Shown: positions 15,704-23,789 of the stretch, piece by piece | How positions within the stretch are numbered: the first letter of the stretch is position 1 | How the letters are laid out: every line of letters begins with the position of its first letter | Assembly (NCBI GenBank): GCA_905234605.1 | Contig: CAJOIE010000008.1 | Coordinates: 1-64,000 of the forward strand | Origin: an uncultured Bacteroidaceae bacterium | Lineage (GTDB): Bacteria; Bacteroidota; Bacteroidia; Bacteroidales; Bacteroidaceae | Length of the DNA stretch: 64,000 bases | Direction: 5' to 3' | Notes under the pieces: model-generated | Told to the model about the DNA's origin: nothing | The model's input: only the letters and a program-made list of their open reading frames with translations | Database searches by the model: none | Made by a program: the position numbers and the translations under genes

Positions 15704-18700
15704 TTATCTGACCATCACCTTTGTGCCGCCAAGGATGTAGACGCCGCGGCCGAGGGCACGCAGGTCGTTGAGTGTGGCACGGCGGCTGATGAGTCTGCCC
15801 TCGACGGTGTAGAGCTCACCGCCACGGCTGACGTTGGCCAGTGCGGCATTGATGCCGTCCTCACCGTTGACGTCGATGACGATGCTGTAGGTGGCTGTTG
15901 TCTCGTATGGCTTGCCGTCGGCGATGTAGGCCGAGTTGGCAGGGATGGTGGTGGAGTTGTCCTTGTTCACCACGAGTGCGTTGCCGCGGGCGCAGATGAC
16001 GCCGCGCTGTATGCTCATGGCGGCATAGGTGCCCTTGAGCAGGTGGGCTGTGTCGGGCTCTACGGCATCGATGGTGTAGCCATGGGCGAAGCTCACGGGC
16101 TCGGCATCCTCACCCTCGATGTAGTCGGTGGTCTGACCGTTGATGTAGATGAAGGGGCGTCCGGCCTGCACCTTGTCGACGGGCACGAGTGTGATGGTGT
16201 TCTCGCTGACGCCGTCGTTGTTGACGGTGTAGATCTGACCCTCATTAGCAGCTATCTCGACGGGGAAGCAGAAGGTGTTGACTGCACCGTAGCGGATGCT
16301 CATGGTGAAGTCGGTGCCCTCGTAGCCGGCATCCACGTCCTCGGCCTCCTCGATGATGAAGCCGGAGCGTGAGCCTGGGTAGTCCACATTCCATGTCACG
16401 AGCACGTTGTAGCTCACCTGTGCATGCAGATAGCTCTGGGCATCGCCTGTGATGCTGCGTGCGGGCATGACGCTCAGGCCATAGCCTATGGCGCGTGTGT
16501 TGAAGAGCGAGGGGTGTGCGCTCAGTGTCACGGTGCCCGATGTGCCTGCGGCCCGCAGGAAGAGGCCTGTGGCCTTGTTCTGTATCATGTAGGCGGTGTC
16601 GGCGACGGCCACGAAGCGGAACATGGCGAGGTCGGGGTTGAACACTTCGTCCTGGTCGATGAGGAGGCAGTTGCTGCCGAGCACCAGCTGGTCTGGCTCA
16701 AGCTCTATGAAGAGCAGCTCGTCGCCCTCCTGTGTCACGTCGTATGCTGTGACATACTTGCCGAAGAGCTCCGGACTTGCGCCGGCAGCATTGCCTGCCA
16801 CGGGGTCCCATCCGAACTCGTCGAACATGTCGCGCGGTGCGAAGCGGAAGCGGTACCACTTGCCCTCTTCAATGCCATTGGCGGCAGCCAGGAACTCGTC
16901 CCTTGTCTGCCCTATGGCCTCGATGAGCTCTGCGGAACGCTCTGCGGTGTAGGCTCCTGCCGTGTCGTATTCCTTGGCCTGTGCCAAGACGGCGGCGAAG
17001 GGCTGTGCGGCATTGGCGTCGGTCCACTGTCCGGGTGCGTCGCCTACCACGATGCCGCTTTCGGCAAGCTGCTCGGCATCGGCGATGGCGGCACGCAGCT
17101 CGGCGGGATTGACGAACACTGCGGCGAATGGCTCGTAGGCATCGCGCAGGGCGGTGTACTGCTCTACGGTGACATCGTCGGCCACGACACCTTTCTGCTC
17201 AGCTATCACGCTCTCCAGTGCCTTGGCTATCTCGCCCATCACGTGGTACTGGCTCGTGGCGGGGTCGATGACCGTGGCCGGATAGAGCTGGAACTCGGAC
17301 ATGTGGCCATAGCCGCGGCCGGTGGTAGTGCCGTTGATGTAGAAGCGGAGGTAGCTGTAGCCACCCACGGGGAATGCCTCGGAGATGATGGTCTCGGTGT
17401 TGCTTGTGAACGGCGTGAGCACCTCGGCCAGCAGCTCGCATTCGGCCTTGTCGGCCTCGGCCTCGTTGGTGCCATATATCTCCCACGCGGTGATATGGTC
17501 GTTGGTGACGGCGCGGCGTGTGAACTGGAAGGCAGCCTGCTCCACGCTGGCACCCACGAGCTCCACTTGCAGGTAGTGTGTGCCGTTGGCCACGTTGCCG
17601 GCCTGCCATGATGAGTGCCAATAGGTGGAGGCATCGCCGTCGATGAGTGCGTCGATGGAGCCTTCGGTGCCTTCGGTGTAGGGGCTTGAGAGCTGGCTCA
17701 CGTCGCTGATGAGCGGCTGCTCGGTGTCGAGGTCGGCGGATAGGTCTCTGGCTATGGCGAGCTCTGTCTTGGCTGCGGCGAGGATGGTCTTGTAGTCCTC
17801 CACCATGGCTTCGTGGTTCTTGATGGGCTCGTAGGCCTCGATGATGGCCATGGCCTCATCTTCGCTCACGGGCTCCAGCACCCACTCCGATGCGCCGAGC
17901 ACGCCATCGGCATAGGTCGGGTTCCAACCGACGACGTTGCCGCCCTTGCCGGCACCGCCGCTGTGGCTGCCCTGATGCAGGTAAATGTAGCCTCCATGTT
18001 GCTGCGCTGCGAGGCGGATGTTGACGTATGTCACCCCGTCGATGGTCGTGGCGGGCTCGATGGCCATGAGGCTGTCGCTCTCTGCGGAGAGTGTCACGGC
18101 AGCTGATGTGCTGACGAGGTTGAAGCGTGCATCGGCGGCAGCACTGACGATGTCGGCCAGCCCGTTGCGGTTCTCAATGCGCCAGAGTGCCGTGCAGTCG
18201 GTAGCCACGTTGGCTGGAGTGCCCCACTTGGCGGCAATGCCTGTCTTGCTGATGGTCACGTACATGTACTTTGCGGGATACACGCGCTCTGTGCCGGACT
18301 CGCCATCTTCGCCCACGACCTCGATGTCCTCATAGTAGTCCATGCCGGCACGCAGACGGTAGAAGCCGTCGGCAAAGGTGTAGGGAATGGTGGAGTCAAT
18401 GACAGCCTGATAGGTGTCCTGAATGAGCTTTATGAGCTCGTTCATCTGCTCAATGGTGGGAGTGTCGCTGAACGGGTCGAGCAGTATGGTGTAGGCGTTG
18501 AGGGCACTGAGGAATGCCTGTGCAGCCTGCTCGTCGTAGTTGCCTGGCTCAGTGCCTATATTGAGCTCCACGGCATCCCTGTACTGGTAGTATTGCGTAT
18601 ATGTGGCATCGAGCTGGTTGCGCACTACGTCATACTGGTCGCGGGTCTTGAGCGTGACGATGAAGTTGCGGGTCTGCACGAAGTTGTTGGTAGAGCCCAG

Positions 18701-19177
18701 CTTTGCCACGACAATCTCCACGCTTGAGAGCTGGTCCTCGGCAAGCTCGGGTATGGATTCCACGCTGACATACTCTTCCGTGTCGTAGGTCTCCACGGGT
18801 ATGCCGCCATAGATGCTGACGCTGACACCCGTGTCGTCGCTCGACTTGAATTCGAGGGATATGCTCTCGATGTAGTAGGCCTCGTCGACGGAGAGGGTGT
18901 ATGTCTGCGGTGTGGCACCGCCAAGTACAGTGAACAGCTGCAGGTTCTGCCCGTCGTAGTAGTTCATGTTGTTGGCGGCATGGGTGAGCTGTGTTTGTGG
19001 AGCCTCGGTGGAGGTCCACTGAGCGTGCCATGTGCCGTTGGCGTTGCTCCTTGTCCAGGAGCCGTTGTCTGCATTGAGCTCCACGGTCACGGCGGTGGCG
19101 TCCTGTGCCGCCACTGTGCCGAAGCCTGCTGCGAGCGTGAACACAAGCAGGGTGAGCAGAGAGTAGATTTTCTTCAT
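15704..19177 (-). CDS. Large secreted protein with discoidin (F5/8C) domain
   Basis: 1157 residues from the ATG at 19177, chosen because MKKIYSLLTLLVFTLAAGF begins a typical signal peptide. About 45 residues upstream in the same frame have none. A jelly-roll F5/8 type C region (about 470-640; DALIDGDASTYWHSSW, WEIYGTN, SYLRFYINGT) is a carbohydrate-binding module. FIVAR-like helices flank it, and beta-rich regions lie on both sides. The C-terminus VYILGGTKVMVR is the exported-protein tail seen in three other proteins here. No catalytic motif was recognised, so it could be an adhesin or a glycan-binding surface protein. It is a single gene bounded by its own terminator and by repeat array B upstream. 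Confidence 0.75.
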   Translation of the reverse strand: MKKIYSLLTLLVFTLAAGFGTVAAQDATAVTVELNADNGSWTRSNANGTWHAQWTSTEAPQTQLTHAANNMNYYDGQNLQLFTVLGGATPQTYTLSVDEAYYIESISLEFKSSDDTGVSVSIYGGIPVETYDTEEYVSVESIPELAEDQLSSVEIVVAKLGSTNNFVQTRNFIVTLKTRDQYDVVRNQLDATYTQYYQYRDAVELNIGTEPGNYDEQAAQAFLSALNAYTILLDPFSDTPTIEQMNELIKLIQDTYQAVIDSTIPYTFADGFYRLRAGMDYYEDIEVVGEDGESGTERVYPAKYMYVTISKTGIAAKWGTPANVATDCTALWRIENRNGLADIVSAAADARFNLVSTSAAVTLSAESDSLMAIEPATTIDGVTYVNIRLAAQQHGGYIYLHQGSHSGGAGKGGNVVGWNPTYADGVLGASEWVLEPVSEDEAMAIIEAYEPIKNHEAMVEDYKTILAAAKTELAIARDLSADLDTEQPLISDVSQLSSPYTEGTEGSIDALIDGDASTYWHSSWQAGNVANGTHYLQVELVGASVEQAAFQFTRRAVTNDHITAWEIYGTNEAEADKAECELLAEVLTPFTSNTETIISEAFPVGGYSYLRFYINGTTTGRGYGHMSEFQLYPATVIDPATSQYHVMGEIAKALESVIAEQKGVVADDVTVEQYTALRDAYEPFAAVFVNPAELRAAIADAEQLAESGIVVGDAPGQWTDANAAQPFAAVLAQAKEYDTAGAYTAERSAELIEAIGQTRDEFLAAANGIEEGKWYRFRFAPRDMFDEFGWDPVAGNAAGASPELFGKYVTAYDVTQEGDELLFIELEPDQLVLGSNCLLIDQDEVFNPDLAMFRFVAVADTAYMIQNKATGLFLRAAGTSGTVTLSAHPSLFNTRAIGYGLSVMPARSITGDAQSYLHAQVSYNVLVTWNVDYPGSRSGFIIEEAEDVDAGYEGTDFTMSIRYGAVNTFCFPVEIAANEGQIYTVNNDGVSENTITLVPVDKVQAGRPFIYINGQTTDYIEGEDAEPVSFAHGYTIDAVEPDTAHLLKGTYAAMSIQRGVICARGNALVVNKDNSTTIPANSAYIADGKPYETTATYSIVIDVNGEDGINAALANVSRGGELYTVEGRLISRRATLNDLRALGRGVYILGGTKVMVR

Positions 19178-19384
19178 ACGCTGAATGGATTGGGTTAGTG
19201 ATGTGTTTGGTTGATTACTGGTGTCTGACGCTAAGTCGTGCTGCGCATCGCGCGCACGTTCAGGCTGTAAAGATATGGCTCCATGATTGTTATGGATGCG
19301 CAGAGCACGCACAATTCCCTGTATGTTAAGTTTTTTTAACTACCACGGCATGGCTGCCACTGCTGCTTGATGGCGCGTGCAGAG

Positions 19385-19486
19385 GGTGCAGGGTGGTGCT
19401 GAAGGTGGGTGCAGGGTGATGCGTGCTGACGGTGCAGGGTGATACGGAAGCGGGTGCAGGGAGTGTGTGTGCTCCCTGCACCCGCT
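19385..19486 (-). repeat. Phased array B with perfect 14-bp hairpin
   Basis: GGTGCAGGGTG cores on the plus strand start at 19385, 19408 and 19431, and a variant at 19453: spacings 23, 23 and 22. Spacers are unrelated. The last core forms a perfect 14-bp stem with its inverted copy (19449-19462 and 19473-19486, 10-nt loop). In the direction of transcription the cores read CACCCTGCACC and begin 38 bases after the DUF4954 stop. It occupies much of the 346-base gap upstream of the discoidin-domain gene; the rest (19178-19384) shows only a weak -7-like TATCTTTA near 19275 and a T-run near 19331. Confidence 0.85.
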
Positions 19487-19523
19487 GTGTGGTGTCGTTG
19501 CTGCCGCTATGCAGCCGGTGTGT

Positions 19524-21509
19524 TCACTTGTTCAGTTGCTGCAGCATGGCTATGATGCGGTCGCCGAGCTGGCTCTTGCGCTCTATGTGTGCCAGGGTCT
19601 CGGTGACGAAGGGGTTGCTCTCGAAGTCGCCCCGCACTTGCTCGAAGTCGCGGTCGATGGTGCGCTGGCTGGCTCCGTCGAAGCCGAAGCCTGTGTGTGC
19701 TGAGAGTGAGAACTCCTTCTTGGCATCGGCATAGAGCATGCGGTCGAGGGTCGTGACGCTCTCCTTCCACTGGCTGACGATGCTGATGAGGTCCTCGATG
19801 GTGATGCGGTCGGGGTAGAGGCCGTAGTAGTCGAGCATCTGCTCGTAGGCCCACGTCCACTCGTAGCGGTAGTAGTTGCTGTGTAGCTGGCAGAGACGGC
19901 GGTTGAACTCCTCTGCGCTGGCCACGGCTCCGCTCTCCACTTCGTCGAGCAGGGCGTTGACGAGTTCCTTGGGGGCTATGAGTCCGGCCAGGTCGACCCA
20001 CACGCCACGGCCGTCGGTGTGCTTGGGCTTGAGCCCCTCCAGCAGGCTCTCGGCCGACGAGCAGTCGGTGCGCTCGAGGTGGGATATGAGCGAGTTGCCG
20101 AGGAACTTCTGTATGCCTATCCTGTATAGCTGCTGCCCGCGGTGGAGCGAGCTGTTGCTGATCTTGGCGCTCTGGTAGGCATAGGTGTCGGAGGTGGGGC
20201 CGGACAGTGTCTCCAGCTCCTGGAGGACGTGCAGGCCGCGCACCATCTTGTCGATGGTGTAGGGCGAGAGCAGGTTGAAGTTGATCTGGTCGAGGCGCCC
20301 TTCCTTGCAGCGGTGGTCGCGCTTGGGCCACTTCTGGGCGTCGCGCACGGTGCCCACTGAGCGGAGGTTGACGGCTGGGGCGAGATAGGTGTCGCCATTC
20401 TTCTCTATGAGGTAGGAGAAGGGCATGTCGCTCGTGTCGGGATGCGAGCTGTGACGCCCCATCACGAGGGAGAAGGCACCGATGCGTGCCGGCCAGAGTA
20501 TGTAGCTGTCGGAGCTGGTCTTGGCGCCACGCTCCATGGCTCCCTGGTGGATGGGGCCGAGCTTGTACATGTGGTTGCTCTGGTTGCTGCCCGAGCCTGC
20601 GTTCATGAATGAGAAGAGGCCGGCTATGAGGAGCGTGCTCTTGTGGTGGGTCACGGTGAAGGGGCCGGCAAAGATGGCGCAGGCCTCGCCGTTCTCCTCC
20701 TGGCAGTTGGCGAAGAAGAGGGAGTCGGAGGCCGAATAGCCGTGGCCGAGGGTGCACGCCTGCCCCACGTAGACACGTGAGAGCGTGGTGCCGTCCTCCA
20801 CGGAGGAGCCGTCCTGGACGATGAAGTCGTCGGCAATGACGCCATAGCCCACGTGGATGGGGGCTTCCTGGCGCGAGCACAGGGAACCGTTCTTGAGGCG
20901 TCCGGCACCTTCGATCTTGGCGTATGGACCCACGTAGAGGTTCTTGATGTAGCCCGTGTCCACGATGGTGGCGTGGTGGCAGATGGTGCCGCGCTCCGAG
21001 GTGCGCTCGGCGGTGCGCTCGGCGGCAAAACGCTTGAGCTGGGCAATGAGCTTGGGACGGTGGCGGTAGAATGCCTCAAGGTAGGCCTCGTGGGCGGTGA
21101 GACGGTCGTGCAGGGTCACCTCACGGCCGCCTGTCTCGTTGAGCACAGCCACGTTGACGCCGCAGCCGAAGCTGGTGGGGCCGTCGCAGAGTATGATGTC
21201 GACATTCTCAATGAAGCAGCCTTCGGCAATGTCGTAGCGGGCAATGTAGTTCTTGATGTTCTCGATGCAGCAGTCGTCGCCCACGGTGGTGTCGTGGAGC
21301 GTGGCACGGAAGATGCCGGAATGCTTGTGCATGCCGCCCGGCAGCTCGAAGCTGGCGCGGAACGACCCTAACCGCACCTCGCCCGAGAAGCGCGTGTCGC
21401 GTATGTACTTGAGGCTCTCGCTGTCGCTGACGAACACCGTCTGCCAGTCCTGAGCCGTGCATCCCTGCTGCTGCAGGAGTCCTATTTCACTCTGTGTCAG
21501 TGTGCGCAT
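19524..21509 (-). CDS. DUF4954 family left-handed beta-helix protein
   Basis: 661 residues. The N-terminal half is rich in hexapeptide-like turns (for example HDTTVGDDCCIENIKNYI, GYGVIADDFIVQDGSSV) as in acyltransferases of the LpxA/GlmU type. The C-terminal third is helical. This matches the DUF4954 family of Bacteroidota and spirochetes, whose reaction is not established. A sugar-nucleotide or acyl-transfer role is inferred from the fold only. No signal peptide is seen, so it is cytoplasmic. Its promoter box is at 21577-21584. It is followed by repeat array B. Confidence 0.85.
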   Translation of the reverse strand: MRTLTQSEIGLLQQQGCTAQDWQTVFVSDSESLKYIRDTRFSGEVRLGSFRASFELPGGMHKHSGIFRATLHDTTVGDDCCIENIKNYIARYDIAEGCFIENVDIILCDGPTSFGCGVNVAVLNETGGREVTLHDRLTAHEAYLEAFYRHRPKLIAQLKRFAAERTAERTSERGTICHHATIVDTGYIKNLYVGPYAKIEGAGRLKNGSLCSRQEAPIHVGYGVIADDFIVQDGSSVEDGTTLSRVYVGQACTLGHGYSASDSLFFANCQEENGEACAIFAGPFTVTHHKSTLLIAGLFSFMNAGSGSNQSNHMYKLGPIHQGAMERGAKTSSDSYILWPARIGAFSLVMGRHSSHPDTSDMPFSYLIEKNGDTYLAPAVNLRSVGTVRDAQKWPKRDHRCKEGRLDQINFNLLSPYTIDKMVRGLHVLQELETLSGPTSDTYAYQSAKISNSSLHRGQQLYRIGIQKFLGNSLISHLERTDCSSAESLLEGLKPKHTDGRGVWVDLAGLIAPKELVNALLDEVESGAVASAEEFNRRLCQLHSNYYRYEWTWAYEQMLDYYGLYPDRITIEDLISIVSQWKESVTTLDRMLYADAKKEFSLSAHTGFGFDGASQRTIDRDFEQVRGDFESNPFVTETLAHIERKSQLGDRIIAMLQQLNK

Positions 21510-21576
21510 GTGTTATTAGTGAAGTGGTATGTAGAAATGAGGGGATTAAGGCATGCACCATGCCTATGCTTGCAGG

Positions 21577-21584
21577 CAAAAGTA
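21577..21584 (-). promoter_or_regulatory. -7 box of the DUF4954 gene
   Basis: On the minus strand TACTTTTG fits TAnnTTTG and gives a leader near 65 nt before the start at 21509. On the plus strand a one-mismatch box TACTTTCG near 21630 could serve the divergent gene at 21701. Confidence 0.55.
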
Positions 21585-21700
21585 GTGAAATAGTGACGTG
21601 AGGAATTGCCAAACGGGCAAATGATTGTACTTTCGCCTGCTGAAAACTGACATAAGTCAAGGCTCACTGCCATTCACCACATAACGTTTGACCTATCACC

Positions 21701-22294
21701 GTGCCGCAGGCACTCTCAACCATAAACACCATCCTCCTGCGCCGTCCCTGGGTATGGCTACGCCGCATCAGGCACCGCCGTGGCTACGGCATACACTCCC
21801 CCTTTGCCTACGCCTTCGTGCGCGGCGTACTGCTTGAGCCTACACCTTATTACAGCTACGCGCCACTGTCACGCATGCACACATGGCCTGTGCGGATGCT
21901 CGGCCTATACCCACTGACGTGCCGCCGCCTGCTGTTCCGCTTAGCCAACTACGCCCACCCACACACCTACGCCATCGCTGGCGAGTGCCCTGTGGAACGG
22001 GCCTACATACGCGCTGCCGTGCCCTCGGCCACCGAGGTAGAGGCCGGCACCGGCAGCGTGCAGCTCCTGTTCGTGGGACACAGCCACGCGGCAGCCGCCC
22101 GTGAGGCATGCCGCCACATGCCGGCCGACGGCATGCTCATCATGGAGGGCATACACCACAGCGAGGCAGCACGGCGCACATGGCAGGACATTGTGGACGA
22201 CACGCACGCCACCTTCACCTTCGACCTCTACACCTACGGCATAGCACTCTTCCGCCCTGCACACCACATGCACCGCTACACCATCAGCTTCTGA
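21701..22294 (+). CDS. Methyltransferase-like Bacteroidota protein, apparently reduced
   Basis: 197 residues, with GTG the likely start. The N-terminus has the RRGYGIHSPFAYAFVR motif. The C-terminus (about 145-197: GMLIMEGIHHSEAARRTW, then FDLYTYGIALFRP) has the signature of a family annotated in Bacteroidota as SAM-dependent methyltransferase-like. The middle, where the glycine-rich SAM-binding loop should be, is short and shows no clear GxGxG. The protein may therefore have lost or changed its activity. It lies two bases upstream of the adenosyltransferase gene and is probably co-transcribed with it. The function remains open. Confidence 0.6.
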   Translation: MPQALSTINTILLRRPWVWLRRIRHRRGYGIHSPFAYAFVRGVLLEPTPYYSYAPLSRMHTWPVRMLGLYPLTCRRLLFRLANYAHPHTYAIAGECPVERAYIRAAVPSATEVEAGTGSVQLLFVGHSHAAAAREACRHMPADGMLIMEGIHHSEAARRTWQDIVDDTHATFTFDLYTYGIALFRPAHHMHRYTISF

Positions 22295-22296
22295 CT

Positions 22297-22854
22297 ATGA
22301 TATACACCCGAACCGGCGACGCCGGCACCACAAGCCTCGTGGGCGGCCAGCGCGTAAGCAAGACACACCCGCGCCTTGAGGCCTACGGCACCATCGACGA
22401 ACTGAGCTCACACATAGGACTGCTCTCCACGCTCATCACCGACGAGACCGACCGCCGGCAGCTCACCGACATACAGACGCTGCTCTTCACCATAGGCTCC
22501 ATGCTGGCCACCGACACCACTGCCCGCGACTACCGCCCAGGCCGCTACATACTGCCATCCGACGTGGAAACTCTCGAGCACGCCATCGACACGGCCGAGG
22601 CAGGCCTCGGCGCATGGCCAGGCTTCATCCTGCCTGGCGGCACCACGGCAGCGGCACAGGCACACGTGTGCCGCACAGTGTGCCGACGCGCCGAGCGAGC
22701 CATCTACGCCGTAGCTGCCGAGTGGCCCGTCGACACGATGCTCACCACCTACATCAACCGCCTGTCAGACTACCTCTTCGTGCTCGCACGACTCATCAAC
22801 CACCGCGCCGGCACGCCCGAACAGGTGTGGAAAGCAAGAGCACAAAGAGACTAA
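22297..22854 (+). CDS. PduO-type cob(I)alamin adenosyltransferase
   Basis: 185 residues from the ATG at 22297, two bases after the preceding stop. The frame extends further upstream, but that part overlaps the preceding gene. The family hallmark TRTGDAGTTSLVGGQRVSK lies at residues 4-22, with YGTIDELSS next and the C-terminal RLSDYLFVLARL helix. The enzyme moves the adenosyl group of ATP to cob(I)alamin to make adenosylcobalamin, the cofactor of methylmalonyl-CoA mutase in propionate formation, a common Bacteroidales pathway. No other cobalamin genes are in this window. Confidence 0.93.
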   Translation: MIYTRTGDAGTTSLVGGQRVSKTHPRLEAYGTIDELSSHIGLLSTLITDETDRRQLTDIQTLLFTIGSMLATDTTARDYRPGRYILPSDVETLEHAIDTAEAGLGAWPGFILPGGTTAAAQAHVCRTVCRRAERAIYAVAAEWPVDTMLTTYINRLSDYLFVLARLINHRAGTPEQVWKARAQRD

Positions 22855-23054
22855 AGCAATGAGAGGCACCCTCTTGCAGAGCACCATGCCGACGGCAGCC
22901 TCGCCAAAGGCTGCCACGCCTTGCTACACATGCACTCCTGACGCTTTCACCTCATTTTTATAGTGTTCTCTTCGCTGCTTTTATCTTTTCAACTATCTTC
23001 GCCGCCGCTTTGAAGATAGCAAACCAATAAACACCACACCTTAAACACACCATC

Positions 23055-23276
23055 ATGTACTGGACACTCGAACTGGCATCGAAGCTTGAAGACGCACCCT
23101 GGCCCGCAACCAAGGAGGAGCTCATAGACTACGCCGTGCGCAGCGGCGCCCCGCTCGAAGTGATAGAGAACCTGCAAGAGATAGAAGACGAGGGCGACAT
23201 ATACGAGACCATCGAAGACGTCTGGCCCGACTATCCCACAAAGGAAGACTTCCTCTTCAACGAGGATGAGTATTGA
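23055..23276 (+). CDS. DUF2795 domain protein
   Basis: 73 residues, very acidic (many Glu and Asp, predicted pI low). The segment WPATKEELIDYAVRSGAPLEVIENLQEI is the DUF2795 fold, a small helical domain without known biochemical role. There is no signal peptide. A near-consensus -7 box (TATCTTCG, 22995-23002) lies upstream; apart from this the 200-base gap 22855-23054 shows no other element. Its stop is directly followed by a 20-bp perfect palindrome shared with the convergent ACT gene. Confidence 0.85.
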   Translation: MYWTLELASKLEDAPWPATKEELIDYAVRSGAPLEVIENLQEIEDEGDIYETIEDVWPDYPTKEDFLFNEDEY

Positions 23277-23277
23277 G

Positions 23278-23324
23278 GCACGACCTCGCTGCGTGGGAGT
23301 CACGCCCACGCAGCGAGGTCGTGC
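23278..23324. terminator. 20-bp perfect hairpin between convergent genes
   Basis: Arms GCACGACCTCGCTGCGTGGG (23278-23297) and its exact complement (23305-23324) surround a 7-nt loop. It starts right after the DUF2795 stop codon, and its right arm is also the last codons of the convergent ACT gene. Neither side has a run of T, so it may act as a hairpin barrier or RNA end-protecting structure rather than a classical terminator. Confidence 0.6.
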
Positions 23325-23728
23325 TCGGAGATGTAGGGCAGGTGGCCCTCGACAATGGTCTGGCGAGCCAGCTCAGTGTTGTCGGTGCGGAAGATGAGAA
23401 TGCCGTTTCCGCGGAGCAGGAAGGTATAGATGTACGTGATGCCTATGCCCGCCTGGCTGAACTGCTCCACGACATCTGCAGCACAGCCCGGGCGGTTGTC
23501 GAGCTGAAGGGCGAAGACATCGGAAAGAGCTACTGCAACTCCGGCTTTCTTGAGCTCGGCACATGCACGGAGCGGCTCTGCGCAAATGATGCGCAGGATG
23601 CCATACTCGGCAGTTTCGGCAATGGTGGTTGAGATGAGTTGGATATTGGCTTGTTTGAGCAACTTCAGCACCTGGACGAGGGTGCCTGTGGTATTCTCTA
23701 AGAATACAGAAAGCTGATTGATGGTCAT
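23300..23728 (-). CDS. Tandem ACT-domain protein
   Basis: 142 residues from the ATG at 23728; residues upstream in the frame are unlike the family. Two ACT folds are visible: MTINQLSVFLENTTGTLVQV (1-20) opens the first, and VFALQLDNRPGCAADVVEQF the second (about 70-142). ACT domains bind amino acids and regulate metabolism. Proteins of this kind are usually found beside phenylacetate-CoA ligase in Bacteroidales and are thought to sense aromatic amino acids; the ligand here is inferred. It is last in the aryl-acid operon, 61 bases after paaK. The final codons lie inside the 20-bp palindrome. Confidence 0.88.
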   Translation of the reverse strand: MTINQLSVFLENTTGTLVQVLKLLKQANIQLISTTIAETAEYGILRIICAEPLRACAELKKAGVAVALSDVFALQLDNRPGCAADVVEQFSQAGIGITYIYTFLLRGNGILIFRTDNTELARQTIVEGHLPYISEHDLAAWA

Positions 23729-23789
23729 GGGGAATGGGGGTGAGGTTATAGGGCAGGTTGTATGGATGTACGCGCAATGGTAAATGTAA

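Noticed and set aside
19507..20880. 457-codon frame overlapping the DUF4954 gene on the same strand
   Set aside because: Arg/His/Pro-rich out-of-frame translation; DUF4954 in the other frame has family motifs over its full length.
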